DNA of 64,000 nt, taken from NCBI RefSeq assembly GCF_003387475.1, contig NZ_QUNO01000003.1:712635-776634 (forward strand). The letters are read 5' to 3'. Numbering within the stretch: the stretch's first letter is position 1; each line of letters begins with the position of its first letter. The position numbers and the translations under genes were made by a program. Source of the DNA: Kutzneria buriramensis (GTDB taxonomy: Bacteria > Actinomycetota > Actinomycetes > Mycobacteriales > Pseudonocardiaceae). The notes under the pieces are model-generated. The model was not told the origin of the DNA. It saw nothing but the letters and a program-made list of their open reading frames with translations, and ran no database searches. Shown here piece by piece: positions 17,530 to 26,102 of the stretch.

Positions 17530-17660
17530 CGGCGGACGAGGGGCCGAGTTCCTGACTCCCGGGCCGTAGTCAACTCGACTGCGGCCAGGTCACAGTGGCG
17601 GGACCGTCCCGGACTCGCACCGGGTTCCTCGCACACACCTCGCTGTCGGCGGGCAGTCTA
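17530..17660 (-). promoter_or_regulatory. Cobalamin riboswitch controlling the corrin operon
   Basis: Read on the minus strand, this region holds the B12 box G-C-C-A-C-T-G-T-G-A (17599-17590), preceded by the conserved core G-A-G-G-A-A-C-C-C-G-G-T-G and a G-A-G-T-C-C-G-G-G arm (about 17630-17603). A downstream G-G-G-A-G-T-C-A-G-G-A-A-C-T arm follows, then a GGCC-rich closing segment. It ends about 35 bases before the chlID start. It should repress the operon when adenosylcobalamin is plentiful; whether at transcription or translation is not clear. Edges are approximate. Confidence 0.9.
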
Positions 17661-17691
17661 GTTGCATGCCCGCCGGCAGCGAGGCGGTGAA

Positions 17692-18657
17692 TCAGCCCTT
17701 GACCAGGGCGTGGGCCAGCGCCGTGAGGGTGCTCACACTCGCGGTCGGCGCGTGTGGCGTCACCGTCGTCACGACGCGGCTCGCGCCGAGGACGCCGGCG
17801 ATGATGCCCGCCTCGCCGACCATGCCGGCCTTGCGCGGGTGGTACGGGTAGGCGGCGAACAGGTCGAACGACTGCCCCTGGACCCAGGCGTTGTCGCCCG
17901 CGCACGCGTCGTGCCCGAGCGACGGCCCGTACGTGTCGACGTACGTCGCGTTCGCGGCCGCCGCGGCGTTGGACACGGCGGCGTTGAGCGCATGCTCGAT
18001 GCTGTCCAGGTACGGGTAGTCGCCGTCGGCGAAGGGCAGCACGTCCGGGCAGGTGCCGGTCGGCGGCGCGATACGCGGGTAGCCGATGACCAGCACCCTC
18101 GCGTGCGGCGAGCGCTGGTGGATGCCCTGCACCACGGCCGTCACCCTGCCCTGCGTGGCGGCGATGCTCGCCAGCAGCGTGTCCTGCCCGTTCACGGTGA
18201 AGTGCGCCTTGCACGGCGCGCCAGTGGGATCGGAGGCACGCAGACCGGGACAGGTGCCGACGACGTTGCCGAACACGCCGTCGTCGTTGCCGCCGATGCC
18301 GACCGTGACGAGGTCGGTGTCCGCGCGCAGGGCGTTGAACTGCGGCGGGTTCGTGCCGAACAGCGGCACGCTCTGCGCGGCGGTCATGTTGGTGGTGTCC
18401 GCGCCGCCGCAGCTGACGTCGGTGTAGCTGCTCACGTGCAGAGTCGCGGCGAGCAGCGCCGGGTAGTTGTTGGTGGAGCGGACGCACCCGATGGGATCGA
18501 GGCGCAGGAACGGGATGAACGGGCCGGAGGTGTACGAGTCGCCGAGGGCGACGTAGCGGGAGTAGGTGGGCGTCGCCGCGGCGGCGGCGCCCGTGCCTAG
18601 GCAGACGAGGGATGTGAGGACGACAACCGCGGCTGTGAGCAGGCGGCGCAGGGTCAT
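17692..18657 (-). CDS. Secreted SGNH/GDSL hydrolase (esterase/lipase)
   Basis: A 321-residue exported hydrolase. The signal peptide covers ~1-28 (cleavage near G-A-A-A-A-A). SGNH blocks: I, A-L-G-D-S-Y-T-S-G (nucleophile Ser); II, D-V-S-C-G-G-A-D-T-T; III, V-G-I-G-G-N-D; V, the final His in A-Y-P-Y-H-P-R-K-A-G. Six mature cysteines agree with the three disulfides of the Streptomyces secreted lipase type. Likely an extracellular esterase on lipids or polysaccharide esters. It is transcribed alone, just upstream of the corrin riboswitch. Confidence 0.9.
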   Translation of the reverse strand: MTLRRLLTAAVVVLTSLVCLGTGAAAAATPTYSRYVALGDSYTSGPFIPFLRLDPIGCVRSTNNYPALLAATLHVSSYTDVSCGGADTTNMTAAQSVPLFGTNPPQFNALRADTDLVTVGIGGNDDGVFGNVVGTCPGLRASDPTGAPCKAHFTVNGQDTLLASIAATQGRVTAVVQGIHQRSPHARVLVIGYPRIAPPTGTCPDVLPFADGDYPYLDSIEHALNAAVSNAAAAANATYVDTYGPSLGHDACAGDNAWVQGQSFDLFAAYPYHPRKAGMVGEAGIIAGVLGASRVVTTVTPHAPTASVSTLTALAHALVKG

Positions 18658-18718
18658 GGCTCCTCCACGCTGAGCAGCGAACCGACCGCCCAGTGTGGTC
18701 CCGTGAGGTCAGCGGGGG

Positions 18719-19243
18719 TCAATCACCCAACACGCTCGTCGTAAGGGCCAGCACATTCACCCTGAGTGCGTTCTCCCGCCCCGCCTGCACCATCTCGCTG
18801 CGCATGCTGCCGATGATCGCCCTGGCCAGGAAGTCGGCGTCGGCCGCCGGCCGGACCTCCGCGATCAGCTCGGCCAGCTGGGTGATCCAGCGCGGCGGCG
18901 TGCCGTCGGCGCACTCGGACCGCTCCATCGTGGCCATCAGCGGCCGCAGCCGCAGCACGACCAGGTCGAACACGTCGTCCACGAACCGGATCGCGCGGTC
19001 CCTGGCCGGGACGGTCCGGTCCACGGCCCGCCGGTGCGCCTCCTGCCACCACGCCTCGGTCCGTTCCTCGACGACCGCGCGGACCAGGCCGTCGCGGTCG
19101 CCGAACCGGCGGAACAGGGTGCCCTTGCCGACGCCGGCGGCAGCCGCGATGGCGTCCATCGACACCTTCGGGCCGTGCTGGCAGAACAGGTCACCGGCCG
19201 CCTCGACGATGACCCGGTGGTTGCGCTCGGCGTCGACTCGCAT
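18719..19243 (-). CDS. TetR-family transcriptional regulator
   Basis: A 174-residue regulator. The N-terminal helix-turn-helix (residues ~10-55) contains I-V-E-A-A-G-D-L-F, M-D-A-I-A-A-A-A-G-V-G-K-G-T-L-F-R-R-F-G. The C-terminal ligand-binding domain is of a common actinomycete type. It starts 24 bases after the aldo/keto reductase stop on the same strand, so it is probably co-transcribed with and tied to that enzyme. Ligand unknown. Confidence 0.88.
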   Translation of the reverse strand: MRVDAERNHRVIVEAAGDLFCQHGPKVSMDAIAAAAGVGKGTLFRRFGDRDGLVRAVVEERTEAWWQEAHRRAVDRTVPARDRAIRFVDDVFDLVVLRLRPLMATMERSECADGTPPRWITQLAELIAEVRPAADADFLARAIIGSMRSEMVQAGRENALRVNVLALTTSVLGD

Positions 19244-19267
19244 CCGCGCATTCTGCCCGGGGCGTCC

Positions 19268-20341
19268 TCACGCCTCGACCGGCACCAACGCCGGATGGGC
19301 CGGTGGGCGGATGCCGTCCACCGACATTCCGCCGAACTGCATCATCGGCGCGTGCAGGTTGGCCGCCGCCGGGAAGTCGAGCGTCGGCGCGGACAGCTCG
19401 TCCAGGCGGGCCCGGTGCTCGTCGCCGAGGACGAGGTCCAGGCCGGCGATGTTGGCGGTGAACTGCTCCAGCGTGCGGGCGCCGATGATGGTCGACGTGA
19501 TGCCCGGCCGGCCCTGCACCCAGGCCAGCGCGACCGCCGCCGAGCTGGCGCCGATCTCCGCGGCGATGTCGTTGACGGCGTCGATCACCACGTACTCCTC
19601 GGCGGTCGGCGGCTGGAAGTAGCCGTTGTTGCCGCGGGCGGTGGTGCTCGGTCGGGCGCTGGAGTACTTGCCGGACAGGAAGCCGTTCTTGAGCGGGCTC
19701 CACGGCAGCACGCCGATGCCCAGGTGCTGCGCGGCCGGCAGCAGCTCGCCCTCGGAGGTGCGCTCCAGCAGCGAGTACTCCAGCTGCAACGCGGTGATCG
19801 GCACGCGGTCGTGGAAGCGGGACGTCAGCGCCGCCTCGGCGACCCTCCACGCCGGCAGGTCGGACAGGCCGACGTACCGGATCTTGCCGGCGGTCACCAG
19901 GTCGTCGAGGGTCCGCATGGTCTCCTCGATCGGCGTGGTCGGGTCGTAGTTGTGCACCCAGTAGAGGTCGACGTAGTCGGTGCGCAGCCGGCGCAGCGAG
20001 TTCTCCAGCTGCTGCACGATCGCCTTGCGGCCGACACCGCCGCCGTTGGGGTCGCCGGCCCGCAGGTTGCCGAAGAACTTGGTGCCCAGCACCACGCCGT
20101 CGCGCAGGCCCGGGTGGGCGGCGAGGTAGTCGCCGATGATCCGCTCGGAGTGGCCGGCGGTGTAGATGTTGGCGGTGTCGATCGAGTTGCCGCCGCGGTC
20201 GAGGTAGGCGGCCAGGATGTCGGCCGACACCTCGGGGCTGCTGCCCCAGCCGAAGTCCTCGCCGAAGGTCATCGTGCCCAGGGTGAACGGGCTGACCCGC
20301 AGGCCGGACCGGCCGAGGGTGACGTACGAGTCCAGCGACAT
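19268..20341 (-). CDS. Aldo/keto reductase
   Basis: A 357-residue NADPH-dependent oxidoreductase. The AKR tetrad is visible: Asp/Tyr in I-D-T-A-N-I-Y, Lys in L-G-T-K-F-F and His in L-Y-W-V-H-N-Y-D. The cofactor end is S-T-I-I-G-A-R-T-L-E-Q. The sequence type (T-F-G-E-D-F-G-W-G) is that of the large group near YajO/Tas-like enzymes; the substrate is an unknown aldehyde or ketone. It is divergent from an AraC-type regulator of the class often found beside aldo/keto reductases, and it leads a TetR gene. Confidence 0.9.
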   Translation of the reverse strand: MSLDSYVTLGRSGLRVSPFTLGTMTFGEDFGWGSSPEVSADILAAYLDRGGNSIDTANIYTAGHSERIIGDYLAAHPGLRDGVVLGTKFFGNLRAGDPNGGGVGRKAIVQQLENSLRRLRTDYVDLYWVHNYDPTTPIEETMRTLDDLVTAGKIRYVGLSDLPAWRVAEAALTSRFHDRVPITALQLEYSLLERTSEGELLPAAQHLGIGVLPWSPLKNGFLSGKYSSARPSTTARGNNGYFQPPTAEEYVVIDAVNDIAAEIGASSAAVALAWVQGRPGITSTIIGARTLEQFTANIAGLDLVLGDEHRARLDELSAPTLDFPAAANLHAPMMQFGGMSVDGIRPPAHPALVPVEA

Positions 20342-20361
20342 GCCACACGCTCCAGTTGAAT

Positions 20362-20425
20362 GATCCGATCAGTTGCTCCTTCCATTCCACCAGCGAACCC
20401 GGGTCGCTCCTAGAACGATCAGATC
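20362..20425. promoter_or_regulatory. Candidate AraC operator pair in divergent promoter region
   Basis: Two inverted copies of GATCYGATC (20362-20370 and, on the opposite strand, 20425-20417) lie in the 126-base gap between the divergent aldo/keto reductase and AraC genes. Paired half-sites about five helical turns apart fit an AraC-type activator. Inference only. Confidence 0.35.
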
Positions 20426-20467
20426 CGCGCGTTGCACGATCTGCGCAACTTCGGTGAAGATGGGGAC

Positions 20468-21361
20468 ATGCGGGACACGTTGCGGGAGCTGGCCGAGCGG
20501 ATCACCCGGCTGCATGCGAGCACCACTCGGCCGGTGTGGATCGAGGGCATGACGGCGGCCGTCACCACGTGCGCGCTCACCGGCACGGGCGGCATCACGA
20601 CGCCGGTGCTGGCGTTGGTGGCGCAGGGTGCGAAGCAGACGACGCTCGCGGACCGGGTGTACGAGTACCGCGCCGGGCAGTACCTGATCGCCTCGCTGGA
20701 GCTGCCGGTGATGGGGCGGATCATCGAGGCGAGCCCGCGGGAGCCGTTCATCGCGCTGGGGTTGCCGCTGCGCAAGTCGGTGATCACGGAGCTGTTGCTG
20801 GAGACGGGCGGCAGCGGTCGTGACGACGATGTCAGCAGCGGCATCGTGACCGCGGACGCCGACGAGGAGTTGCTGGACGCGGTGGTGCGCCTGCTCCGGC
20901 TGCTGGACCGGCCCGCGGACTACGCGGTGCTGGGCGCCGGGGTCGAGCGGGAGATCCACTGGCGGCTGATGACCGGCCCGCGCGGGGCGGCGGTGCGGCG
21001 GATCGGCGTCGAGGACAGCCGGGTGTCGCTGGTCGGGCGGGCCACGAAGTGGATCACCCAGCGGTTCGACCGGACGATCCGCATCGCCGACCTGGCCGAC
21101 GAGGTGGGCGTGAGCGTCGCCACGCTGAACCGGCACTTCAAGGCGGTGACGGCGATGAGCCCGCTCCAGTACCAGAAGCAGCTACGGCTCCAGCACGCGC
21201 GGCTGCGGCTGATCGCCGAGCCGGACGACGTGGCCGCGGTGGGCTACGCGGTCGGGTACGACAGCCCGTCGCAGTTCAGCCGGGAGTACCGGCGGCTGTT
21301 CGGCGAGCCGCCGGGCCGGGACGTGTCGCGGATCCAGGAGGTGGTGGAGGTGGGTGCCTAG
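20468..21361 (+). CDS. AraC-family regulator (AraC_N type)
   Basis: A 297-residue regulator. Residues ~20-175 form the AraC_N-type cupin domain (V-L-A-L-V-A-Q-G-A-K-Q, Y-R-A-G-Q-Y-L-I-A-S-L-E-L-P-V). Residues ~195-290 hold two helix-turn-helix motifs (R-I-A-D-L-A-D-E-V-G-V-S, V-G-Y-D-S-P-S-Q-F-S-R-E-Y-R-R-L-F-G). The YqhC-like branch commonly controls adjacent aldehyde reductases, which matches the divergent aldo/keto reductase here. ATG 20468 is chosen; an upstream TTG (20432) has no support. Confidence 0.9.
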   Translation: MRDTLRELAERITRLHASTTRPVWIEGMTAAVTTCALTGTGGITTPVLALVAQGAKQTTLADRVYEYRAGQYLIASLELPVMGRIIEASPREPFIALGLPLRKSVITELLLETGGSGRDDDVSSGIVTADADEELLDAVVRLLRLLDRPADYAVLGAGVEREIHWRLMTGPRGAAVRRIGVEDSRVSLVGRATKWITQRFDRTIRIADLADEVGVSVATLNRHFKAVTAMSPLQYQKQLRLQHARLRLIAEPDDVAAVGYAVGYDSPSQFSREYRRLFGEPPGRDVSRIQEVVEVGA

Positions 21362-21414
21362 GGGAAGACGAGCTAGTGGCGGCCCGCCAGTGGCCTGATG
21401 CGAGACTGGCGCGC

Positions 21415-22584
21415 GTGACCGCCAGCAGCCCCTTCCCCGCACCCGAGGCCGTCTTCGACTGGATCGACGCCCGGTCGCAGGCCCGGCAGGACGCCGGCCT
21501 GACCCGCCAGCTCCGCCCCCGCGCCGCCGGCTCGGACGCGCTCGACCTGGCCAGCAACGACTACCTCGGCCTGGCGAAGGACAAGCGGGTGGCGGGCGCG
21601 GCCGCGGCGGCGGCGCTGAAGTGGGGGGCCGGTTCCACGGGATCGCGCCTGGTCACCGGCTCCACCGAGCTGCACACCGAGCTGGAGCTGGAGCTGGCCT
21701 CGTTCTGCGGGATGCAGGCGGCGCTGGTGTTCTCGTCCGGTTTCATGGCGAACCTGGCCGCCGTCGCGGCGCTGAGCGGCCCGGAGTCGGCGATCGTCGC
21801 CGACAAGCTGATCCACGCCTCCCTGATCGACGGGACCCGCCTGTCCAAGGCGAACGTCGCGGTCGTCGCGCACTGTGACGTCGCGGCCGCCGCGAACGCC
21901 CTCGCGACCCGCAAGACCGAGCGAGCGCTGGTCGTCACCGACTCGGTGTTTTCCGTGGACGGCGACCTCGCGCCGCTGCCGCAGCTGGCCGAGGCGTGCG
22001 GGAAGCACGGCGCGGCGCTGCTGGTCGACGACGCGCACGGCTTCGGCGTGATCGGCGACGAGGGCAAGGGCGCGGTGCACGACGCCGGCCTGGCCGGATC
22101 GCCGAACGTGGTGATGACGCTGACGCTGTCCAAGTCGCTGGGCGCGCAGGGCGGCGCGATCCTCGGCCCCCGCCGGGTGATCAAGCACATGGTCGACACC
22201 GCGCGCAGCTTCATCTTCGACACCGGCCTCGCCCCGGGCAGCGCCGCGGCCGCGCTGACGGCGCTGCGGGTGCTCAAGGAGGAGCCCGAGCTGGCCGGCA
22301 AGGCGCGGCGGAACGCCCTGGACCTGACCGAGCGTCTGACCGCGGCCGGCCTGCACGCGAGCACGCCGACCGCGGCCGTGGTGTCGGTCCGGGCGCCGTC
22401 CCCGGAGGCCGCCGTCGCCTGGGCGAACGACTGCCGCACCGCGGGTGTGGTCGTCGGCTGCTTCCGGCCGCCGTCGGTGCCGGACCAGATCTCGCGGCTG
22501 CGACTGACCGCCCGCGCCGACCTGACCACCGCCGACCTGGACCACGCGGTCGACGTGATCACCCGCACCGCGCCGGGGCGCTAG
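21415..22584 (+). CDS. bioF: 8-amino-7-oxononanoate synthase
   Basis: A 389-residue PLP enzyme of the alpha-oxoamine synthase family. Visible are L-D-L-A-S-N-D-Y-L-G-L, G-A-G-S-T-G-S-R-L-V-T-G-S, H-E/D contacts in L-L-V-D-D-A-H-G-F-G and the Schiff-base Lys in T-L-S-K-S-L-G-A-Q-G-G. It condenses pimeloyl-ACP/CoA with alanine in biotin synthesis. No bioA, bioD or bioB is near. GTG 21376, 13 codons upstream, has a better AGGGGAAG at eight bases and is an equally valid start. Its stop abuts the stop of the convergent gene with no gap. Confidence 0.88.
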   Translation: MTASSPFPAPEAVFDWIDARSQARQDAGLTRQLRPRAAGSDALDLASNDYLGLAKDKRVAGAAAAAALKWGAGSTGSRLVTGSTELHTELELELASFCGMQAALVFSSGFMANLAAVAALSGPESAIVADKLIHASLIDGTRLSKANVAVVAHCDVAAAANALATRKTERALVVTDSVFSVDGDLAPLPQLAEACGKHGAALLVDDAHGFGVIGDEGKGAVHDAGLAGSPNVVMTLTLSKSLGAQGGAILGPRRVIKHMVDTARSFIFDTGLAPGSAAAALTALRVLKEEPELAGKARRNALDLTERLTAAGLHASTPTAAVVSVRAPSPEAAVAWANDCRTAGVVVGCFRPPSVPDQISRLRLTARADLTTADLDHAVDVITRTAPGR

Positions 22585-22962
22585 TCAGGACGTCAGGCAG
22601 ATCTCCCCGGCGTCACCTACGAAGCTCGCGCACCACTGCGCGCCGGGGACGTGGTCGCCGCGCCACACGGTCTTGTACATGCCCGCCTCGGCGTGCGTGA
22701 GGTGCTGGAAGTTGTCCGGCCCCCACACGCTGAGATCCGCGCCGCCCGGCGGGATGGCGCCGCCGCCGCTCACGCCGACCTCCACGACGTCGCAGCTGAG
22801 CAGCGCGCGCTTCACGCTCAGCGTGAACCAGGGGTTGTGGACGGAGTCGGGACGACAGCCGAGAGCGGCGGGCGCGGGCGACGCGGGCGCGACCGCCGCG
22901 CCGAGGGCCATGCCGGCGGCGATCACTGCCGACACGGCCAGGAGTCTGCTGCTGGACGACAT
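22585..22962 (-). CDS. Small secreted protein of unknown function
   Basis: A 125-residue protein with a clear signal peptide (residues 1-32, Ala-rich, cleavage near A-S-P-A). The mature chain has four cysteines, Trp and Gly/Pro turns (N-P-W-F-T-L, V-W-G-P-D-N-F) and ends with a Cys three residues from the C-terminus. No family recognised. Probably extracellular and disulfide-stabilised. It stands alone and converges on bioF. Confidence 0.75.
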   Translation of the reverse strand: MSSSSRLLAVSAVIAAGMALGAAVAPASPAPAALGCRPDSVHNPWFTLSVKRALLSCDVVEVGVSGGGAIPPGGADLSVWGPDNFQHLTHAEAGMYKTVWRGDHVPGAQWCASFVGDAGEICLTS

Positions 22963-23093
22963 CGATCCTCCGTGAACTCGGGATTGAATCCACAGTGGAC
23001 GCTAGTCAGCGGCCAACGCCCGGTCACCACACGAGAGGTGCGTTTGTTCGTGACCGAACGTCACCCGTGTTCCCCCGTCGACCTGACGGATTG

Positions 23094-23540
23094 TCAGCCG
23101 TTGCGGCGCATCACGATGTGCGGGATGCCGTCCTCCAGGTACTCCTCACCCTCGGTCACATAGCCGTAGCGGGCGTAGAAGTCCTTCACGGTGACCTGGG
23201 CGTCGAGCACGCTCGGCGCGGACCCGATCTCGGCCACCGCGGCGTCCATCAGCCGCCCGGACAGGCCGTTGCCGCGCGCGTCGGCGGCGGTGCAGACCCG
23301 CCCGATCCGGAACTCGCCCGGCTTGTCCTCCAGCAGGCGGAGCGTGGCCAGCACCCGGCCGTCGTCGCCGGCCAGCCAGAAGTGGCGGGTGGCCTGTTCC
23401 AGGTCGCGGCCGTCGAGCTCGGGGTACGGGGCCTTCTGCTCGACGACGAAGACATCGACCCGCAGCCGCAGCAGGTCGTAGAGCTGCTGCTGGGTCAGGT
23501 CGGCCGCCCACTCGCGGCGCAGGGTGGCGTGAAGCGTCAT
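23094..23540 (-). CDS. ElaA-type GNAT acetyltransferase
   Basis: A 148-residue GNAT protein. It has the ElaA-like start (L-Y-D-L-L-R-L-R-V-D-V-F-V-V-E-Q), the acetyl-CoA motif A region R-I-G-R-V-C-T-A-A-D-A-R-G-N-G-L-S-G, and F-Y-A-R-Y-G-Y near the end. Substrate unknown. M. tuberculosis Rv2851c, beside the corrin chelatase gene, is the same type, so this is a conserved neighbour displaced by local insertions. ATG 23540 lies 11 bases after the protease stop; no good Shine-Dalgarno, so coupling is likely. Confidence 0.85.
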   Translation of the reverse strand: MTLHATLRREWAADLTQQQLYDLLRLRVDVFVVEQKAPYPELDGRDLEQATRHFWLAGDDGRVLATLRLLEDKPGEFRIGRVCTAADARGNGLSGRLMDAAVAEIGSAPSVLDAQVTVKDFYARYGYVTEGEEYLEDGIPHIVMRRNG

Positions 23541-23552
23541 ACCACTTGGTAT
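23539..23552. promoter_or_regulatory. Palindrome at protease/GNAT junction
   Basis: ATACCA-CT-TGGTAT is a six-base inverted repeat that overlaps the protease stop side and the GNAT ATG. It could be an operator for a GNAT promoter or affect its translation. Weak. Confidence 0.25.
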
Positions 23553-24361
23553 CACGCGCCCAACTGGGCAGACACCTCGTCTCGGTAGCTGGTGAGCCGC
23601 GTGTACACACCGGGCTTGCCGGCGCGGGCGCAGCCGTCGCCCCACGAGACGACACCGACCAGCCGTCCGTCCACCACCAGCGGGCCACCCGAGTCGCCGG
23701 CACAGGCGTCCTTGCCGCCGTTCGGGTAGCCGGCGCACACCATGCTGCCGGCGTCGAAGTCGGCCTCCTCGGTGGCGCACGTCTTGTCGGCCACCATCGG
23801 CACCTGCACGGACTTGAGCGTCGGCGACGGCGCGGCGGACTCGCCGACGCGGCCCCAGCCGAGCACCGCGGCCGGCGTGCCCGGCGCGTAGCCGGACGTG
23901 TCGCCGGCCGCGACCAGCGGCAGCGTCCGGTACGGCACCTCGCGGGCCAATGTCAGCACGGCGACGTCGTGGCCGGTACCGACGTCGCGGAAGCCCGGGT
24001 CCGCCCACACCGAGGCGATCCGCACCTGCATGCCGTCCCTGGTGCGCAGGTCGGTGCGGCCGGCGACGACCCGCAGCGAGGACGGGGACTTGGTGGTCAT
24101 GCCGCCGGTGGCCAGCGCCTCGGTCACGCAGTGCGCGGCCGTGACGACCTTGGTCGGGGCCACGAGCGTGCCGCCGCAGAAGAACTGGCCGCCGTCGGTG
24201 GTGAGCGCGACGACCCACGGTGTGGCGGTCGTGCTGGCGTCGTCGCCGCCGACGATCCGGGGCGTGGCGGTGGACGCGTACGCGGGGGCGGCCCAGATGG
24301 ATCCAGCACTGAGCAGCAGCGAGGCGAGGACGGCGGCCGACCGCCGGACATGCATGGGCAC
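23552..24361 (-). CDS. Secreted trypsin-like serine protease (S1)
   Basis: A 269-residue chymotrypsin-fold protease. The signal peptide covers ~1-30 and a short propeptide follows. The mature N-terminus should be I-V-G-G-D-D, as in trypsin activation. Triad: His in V-T-A-A-H-C, Asp in G-H-D-V-A-V-L, Ser in C-A-G-D-S-G-G-P-L. Asp six residues before the Ser (K-D-A-C) predicts Arg/Lys specificity. GTG 24361 is chosen for AGGAG at eight bases; ATG 24355 is two codons later. A paralogue lies at 25239-26003. Confidence 0.9.
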   Translation of the reverse strand: MPMHVRRSAAVLASLLLSAGSIWAAPAYASTATPRIVGGDDASTTATPWVVALTTDGGQFFCGGTLVAPTKVVTAAHCVTEALATGGMTTKSPSSLRVVAGRTDLRTRDGMQVRIASVWADPGFRDVGTGHDVAVLTLAREVPYRTLPLVAAGDTSGYAPGTPAAVLGWGRVGESAAPSPTLKSVQVPMVADKTCATEEADFDAGSMVCAGYPNGGKDACAGDSGGPLVVDGRLVGVVSWGDGCARAGKPGVYTRLTSYRDEVSAQLGA

Positions 24362-24477
24362 GGCGAGCACTCCTACAGGGGAGGGGGAGGACACGAACCG
24401 TAGCCGATCCACCGCACCGGGTGGGACGCGAGCGAGATCACTCACCCGAACGTGTCAAGGCAGGAAAATCTCCCGTT

Positions 24478-24543
24478 AAGATCTCATAAGTACGAAGAAT
24501 CTTCCGTCAGCAAGCCCGCGAGCGGGTTTTTGTTCGCTGACGG
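24478..24543 (+). promoter_or_regulatory. Structured 5' leader of LysE-type exporter gene
   Basis: Nested RNA helices can form. AAGAT/ATCTT (24478-24482 with 24499-24503) comes first. An outer stem CCGTCAGC/GCTGACGG (24504-24511 with 24536-24543) then encloses a hairpin AAGCCCGC-GA-GCGGGTTT (24512-24529) followed by further T. The inner hairpin plus U-run resembles an intrinsic terminator, and the outer stem ends 23 bases before the exporter start, near its Shine-Dalgarno. This layout fits an attenuator or riboswitch; no known class recognised. Confidence 0.45.
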
Positions 24544-24566
24544 CCCGCTTGGACCGGAGTTTTCAC

Positions 24567-25181
24567 GTGAAGTTCGACGTCGCCCCCCTGCCCGCCTTCC
24601 TGCTCGCCTGCCTGGTCGTGATCATCACGCCCGGCATGGACGCGTTCCTGCTGCTCAGGACGTCGCTGCGGGCCGGCGCGCGGGCCGGGCTGCGGGCGCT
24701 GGCCGGCGTGCACACCGCGAGCGCGGTGCAGATCGCGCTGGTCGTCTCCGGCCTCGGCGCGCTGCTCGCCGGTTACCCGGCGTTGCTCCAGATCCTGCGC
24801 TGGCTCGGGGCCGCCTACCTGGCGTTCCTCGCCGCGCAGATCGTCCGCGGGCTGCTCCGGCCGCGCCGCGCCGAGTCGGACGAACCGGTCGCGGTGGCCC
24901 ATCCCTTCCGGCAGGGCTTCCTGTCCAACCTGATGAACCCGAAGATGCTGCTGTTCTCCCTGGCGTTCCTGCCGCAATTCATCGGATCGGGTGACGCCGT
25001 GCTCCAGCTCGGGGTGCTCGGCGCGCTGTTCCTCGTGCTGGCCGCGTGCTGGGAGGCGACCATCGTGCTGGCCGCCGGCCGGATGTCGCGGCGGCTCCAG
25101 CGCAAGGGCGTCACCACCGCGCTGGACGCCGTGTCGGCGGCCGCGTTCTTCACCATCTCGGTCGGACTGGTCGTGGCGTAA
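24567..25181 (+). CDS. LysE/RhtB-family amino-acid exporter
   Basis: A 204-residue membrane protein with about six hydrophobic segments. The family signature is P-G-M-D-A-F-L-L-L-R near residue 25, with G-F-L-S-N-L-M-N-P-K-M near 120. LysE/RhtB proteins export amino acids or related metabolites by proton exchange. GTG 24567 has GGAG seven bases upstream. It lies between two minus-strand proteases and has its own structured leader. Confidence 0.9.
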   Translation: MKFDVAPLPAFLLACLVVIITPGMDAFLLLRTSLRAGARAGLRALAGVHTASAVQIALVVSGLGALLAGYPALLQILRWLGAAYLAFLAAQIVRGLLRPRRAESDEPVAVAHPFRQGFLSNLMNPKMLLFSLAFLPQFIGSGDAVLQLGVLGALFLVLAACWEATIVLAAGRMSRRLQRKGVTTALDAVSAAAFFTISVGLVVA

Positions 25182-25193
25182 GGGAAAAGCGAA

Positions 25194-25227
25194 CGGCGCC
25201 CGCCCCGCGTGCACGGGACGGGCGCCG
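25194..25227. terminator. Bidirectional hairpin terminator
   Basis: CGGCGCCCGCCCC / GGGACGGGCGCCG is a 13-base inverted repeat with one mismatch and an eight-base loop. It lies between the convergent exporter and second protease genes. Confidence 0.7.
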
Positions 25228-25238
25228 CCGCGTCGGTG

Positions 25239-26003
25239 TCACCGGTCGAGTTCGCCCTCGATGGCCGTCACGTACGACGCCACGCGGGTGTAGACGCCGT
25301 ACTTGCCGGGACGGGCGCACCCGTCGCCGAAGGACGTGATGCCGACCAGCACCCCGTTGATCTCCAGCGGTCCGCCGGAGTCGCCCTGACACGTGTCGAC
25401 GCCGCCCTGCTGGTAGCCCGCGCACACCATCGCCGATGCGCGGTACTGCTGGTACGCCGCCGTGCAGGCGGTGTCCGAGTCCAGCGGGACGGCCGCCTGC
25501 ATCAGGTACTCCGACGCCTCGCCCGACTCCTTGGTCATGCCCCATCCCAGCACCGTCGCCATGGCGTTGGGCTGGTAGAGGGTGTTGTCCGACGCCAGTG
25601 GCAGCGCCGGCACGTTGACCCTGCGGCTCAACGTGATCACCGCGAAGTCGGAGCCGCCGGTGGGGTCGCCCCGGTAGTTCGGGGACACCCACACCGACTG
25701 GGCGTTGACCACCCGGCCGTCGGTGGTCCTCTTGTCCTCGCGGCCGACGACCACCCGCAGGTTGTCCGCCCGCTGGTTGGCCAGGCAGTGCGCCGCGGTC
25801 AACACCTTGGTGGCCGCGACCACGGTGCCGCCGCAGAACTGGAACCCGGTCGAGTCGGTCAGGTAGACGACCCACGGGTACTCCACGATGCTCGCCCTTT
25901 CGCCGCCGACGACGCGGGGGGAAGCGGCCGCCGGGACGGCGGCGGCGAGAGCGACTAAGACGGCGGCCACCACGGCGAGGCGGCTCGACCTGGAGATTCG
26001 CAT
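25239..26003 (-). CDS. Secreted trypsin-like serine protease (S1), second copy
   Basis: A 254-residue protease related to that at 23552-24361. Signal peptide ~1-27, then V-V-G-G-E as the predicted mature start. Triad: His in L-T-A-A-H-C, Asp in G-S-D-F-A-V-I, Ser in C-Q-G-D-S-G-G-P-L, with Asp in V-D-T-C six residues before the Ser, again trypsin-like. Both copies share F/W-G-D-G-C-A-R-x-G-K and G-V-Y-T-R. ATG 26003 is preferred; the frame is open upstream without sense. Confidence 0.9.
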   Translation of the reverse strand: MRISRSSRLAVVAAVLVALAAAVPAAASPRVVGGERASIVEYPWVVYLTDSTGFQFCGGTVVAATKVLTAAHCLANQRADNLRVVVGREDKRTTDGRVVNAQSVWVSPNYRGDPTGGSDFAVITLSRRVNVPALPLASDNTLYQPNAMATVLGWGMTKESGEASEYLMQAAVPLDSDTACTAAYQQYRASAMVCAGYQQGGVDTCQGDSGGPLEINGVLVGITSFGDGCARPGKYGVYTRVASYVTAIEGELDR

Positions 26004-26102
26004 ACCCGCAACGGAACCGTCCGATCCGTGCGCGGACAAGCAGAACAACTCGCCGGGGTGTCACACGAAAGGCGTTGACGGCCTCGTCGGGCGGGTCTAC
26101 CG

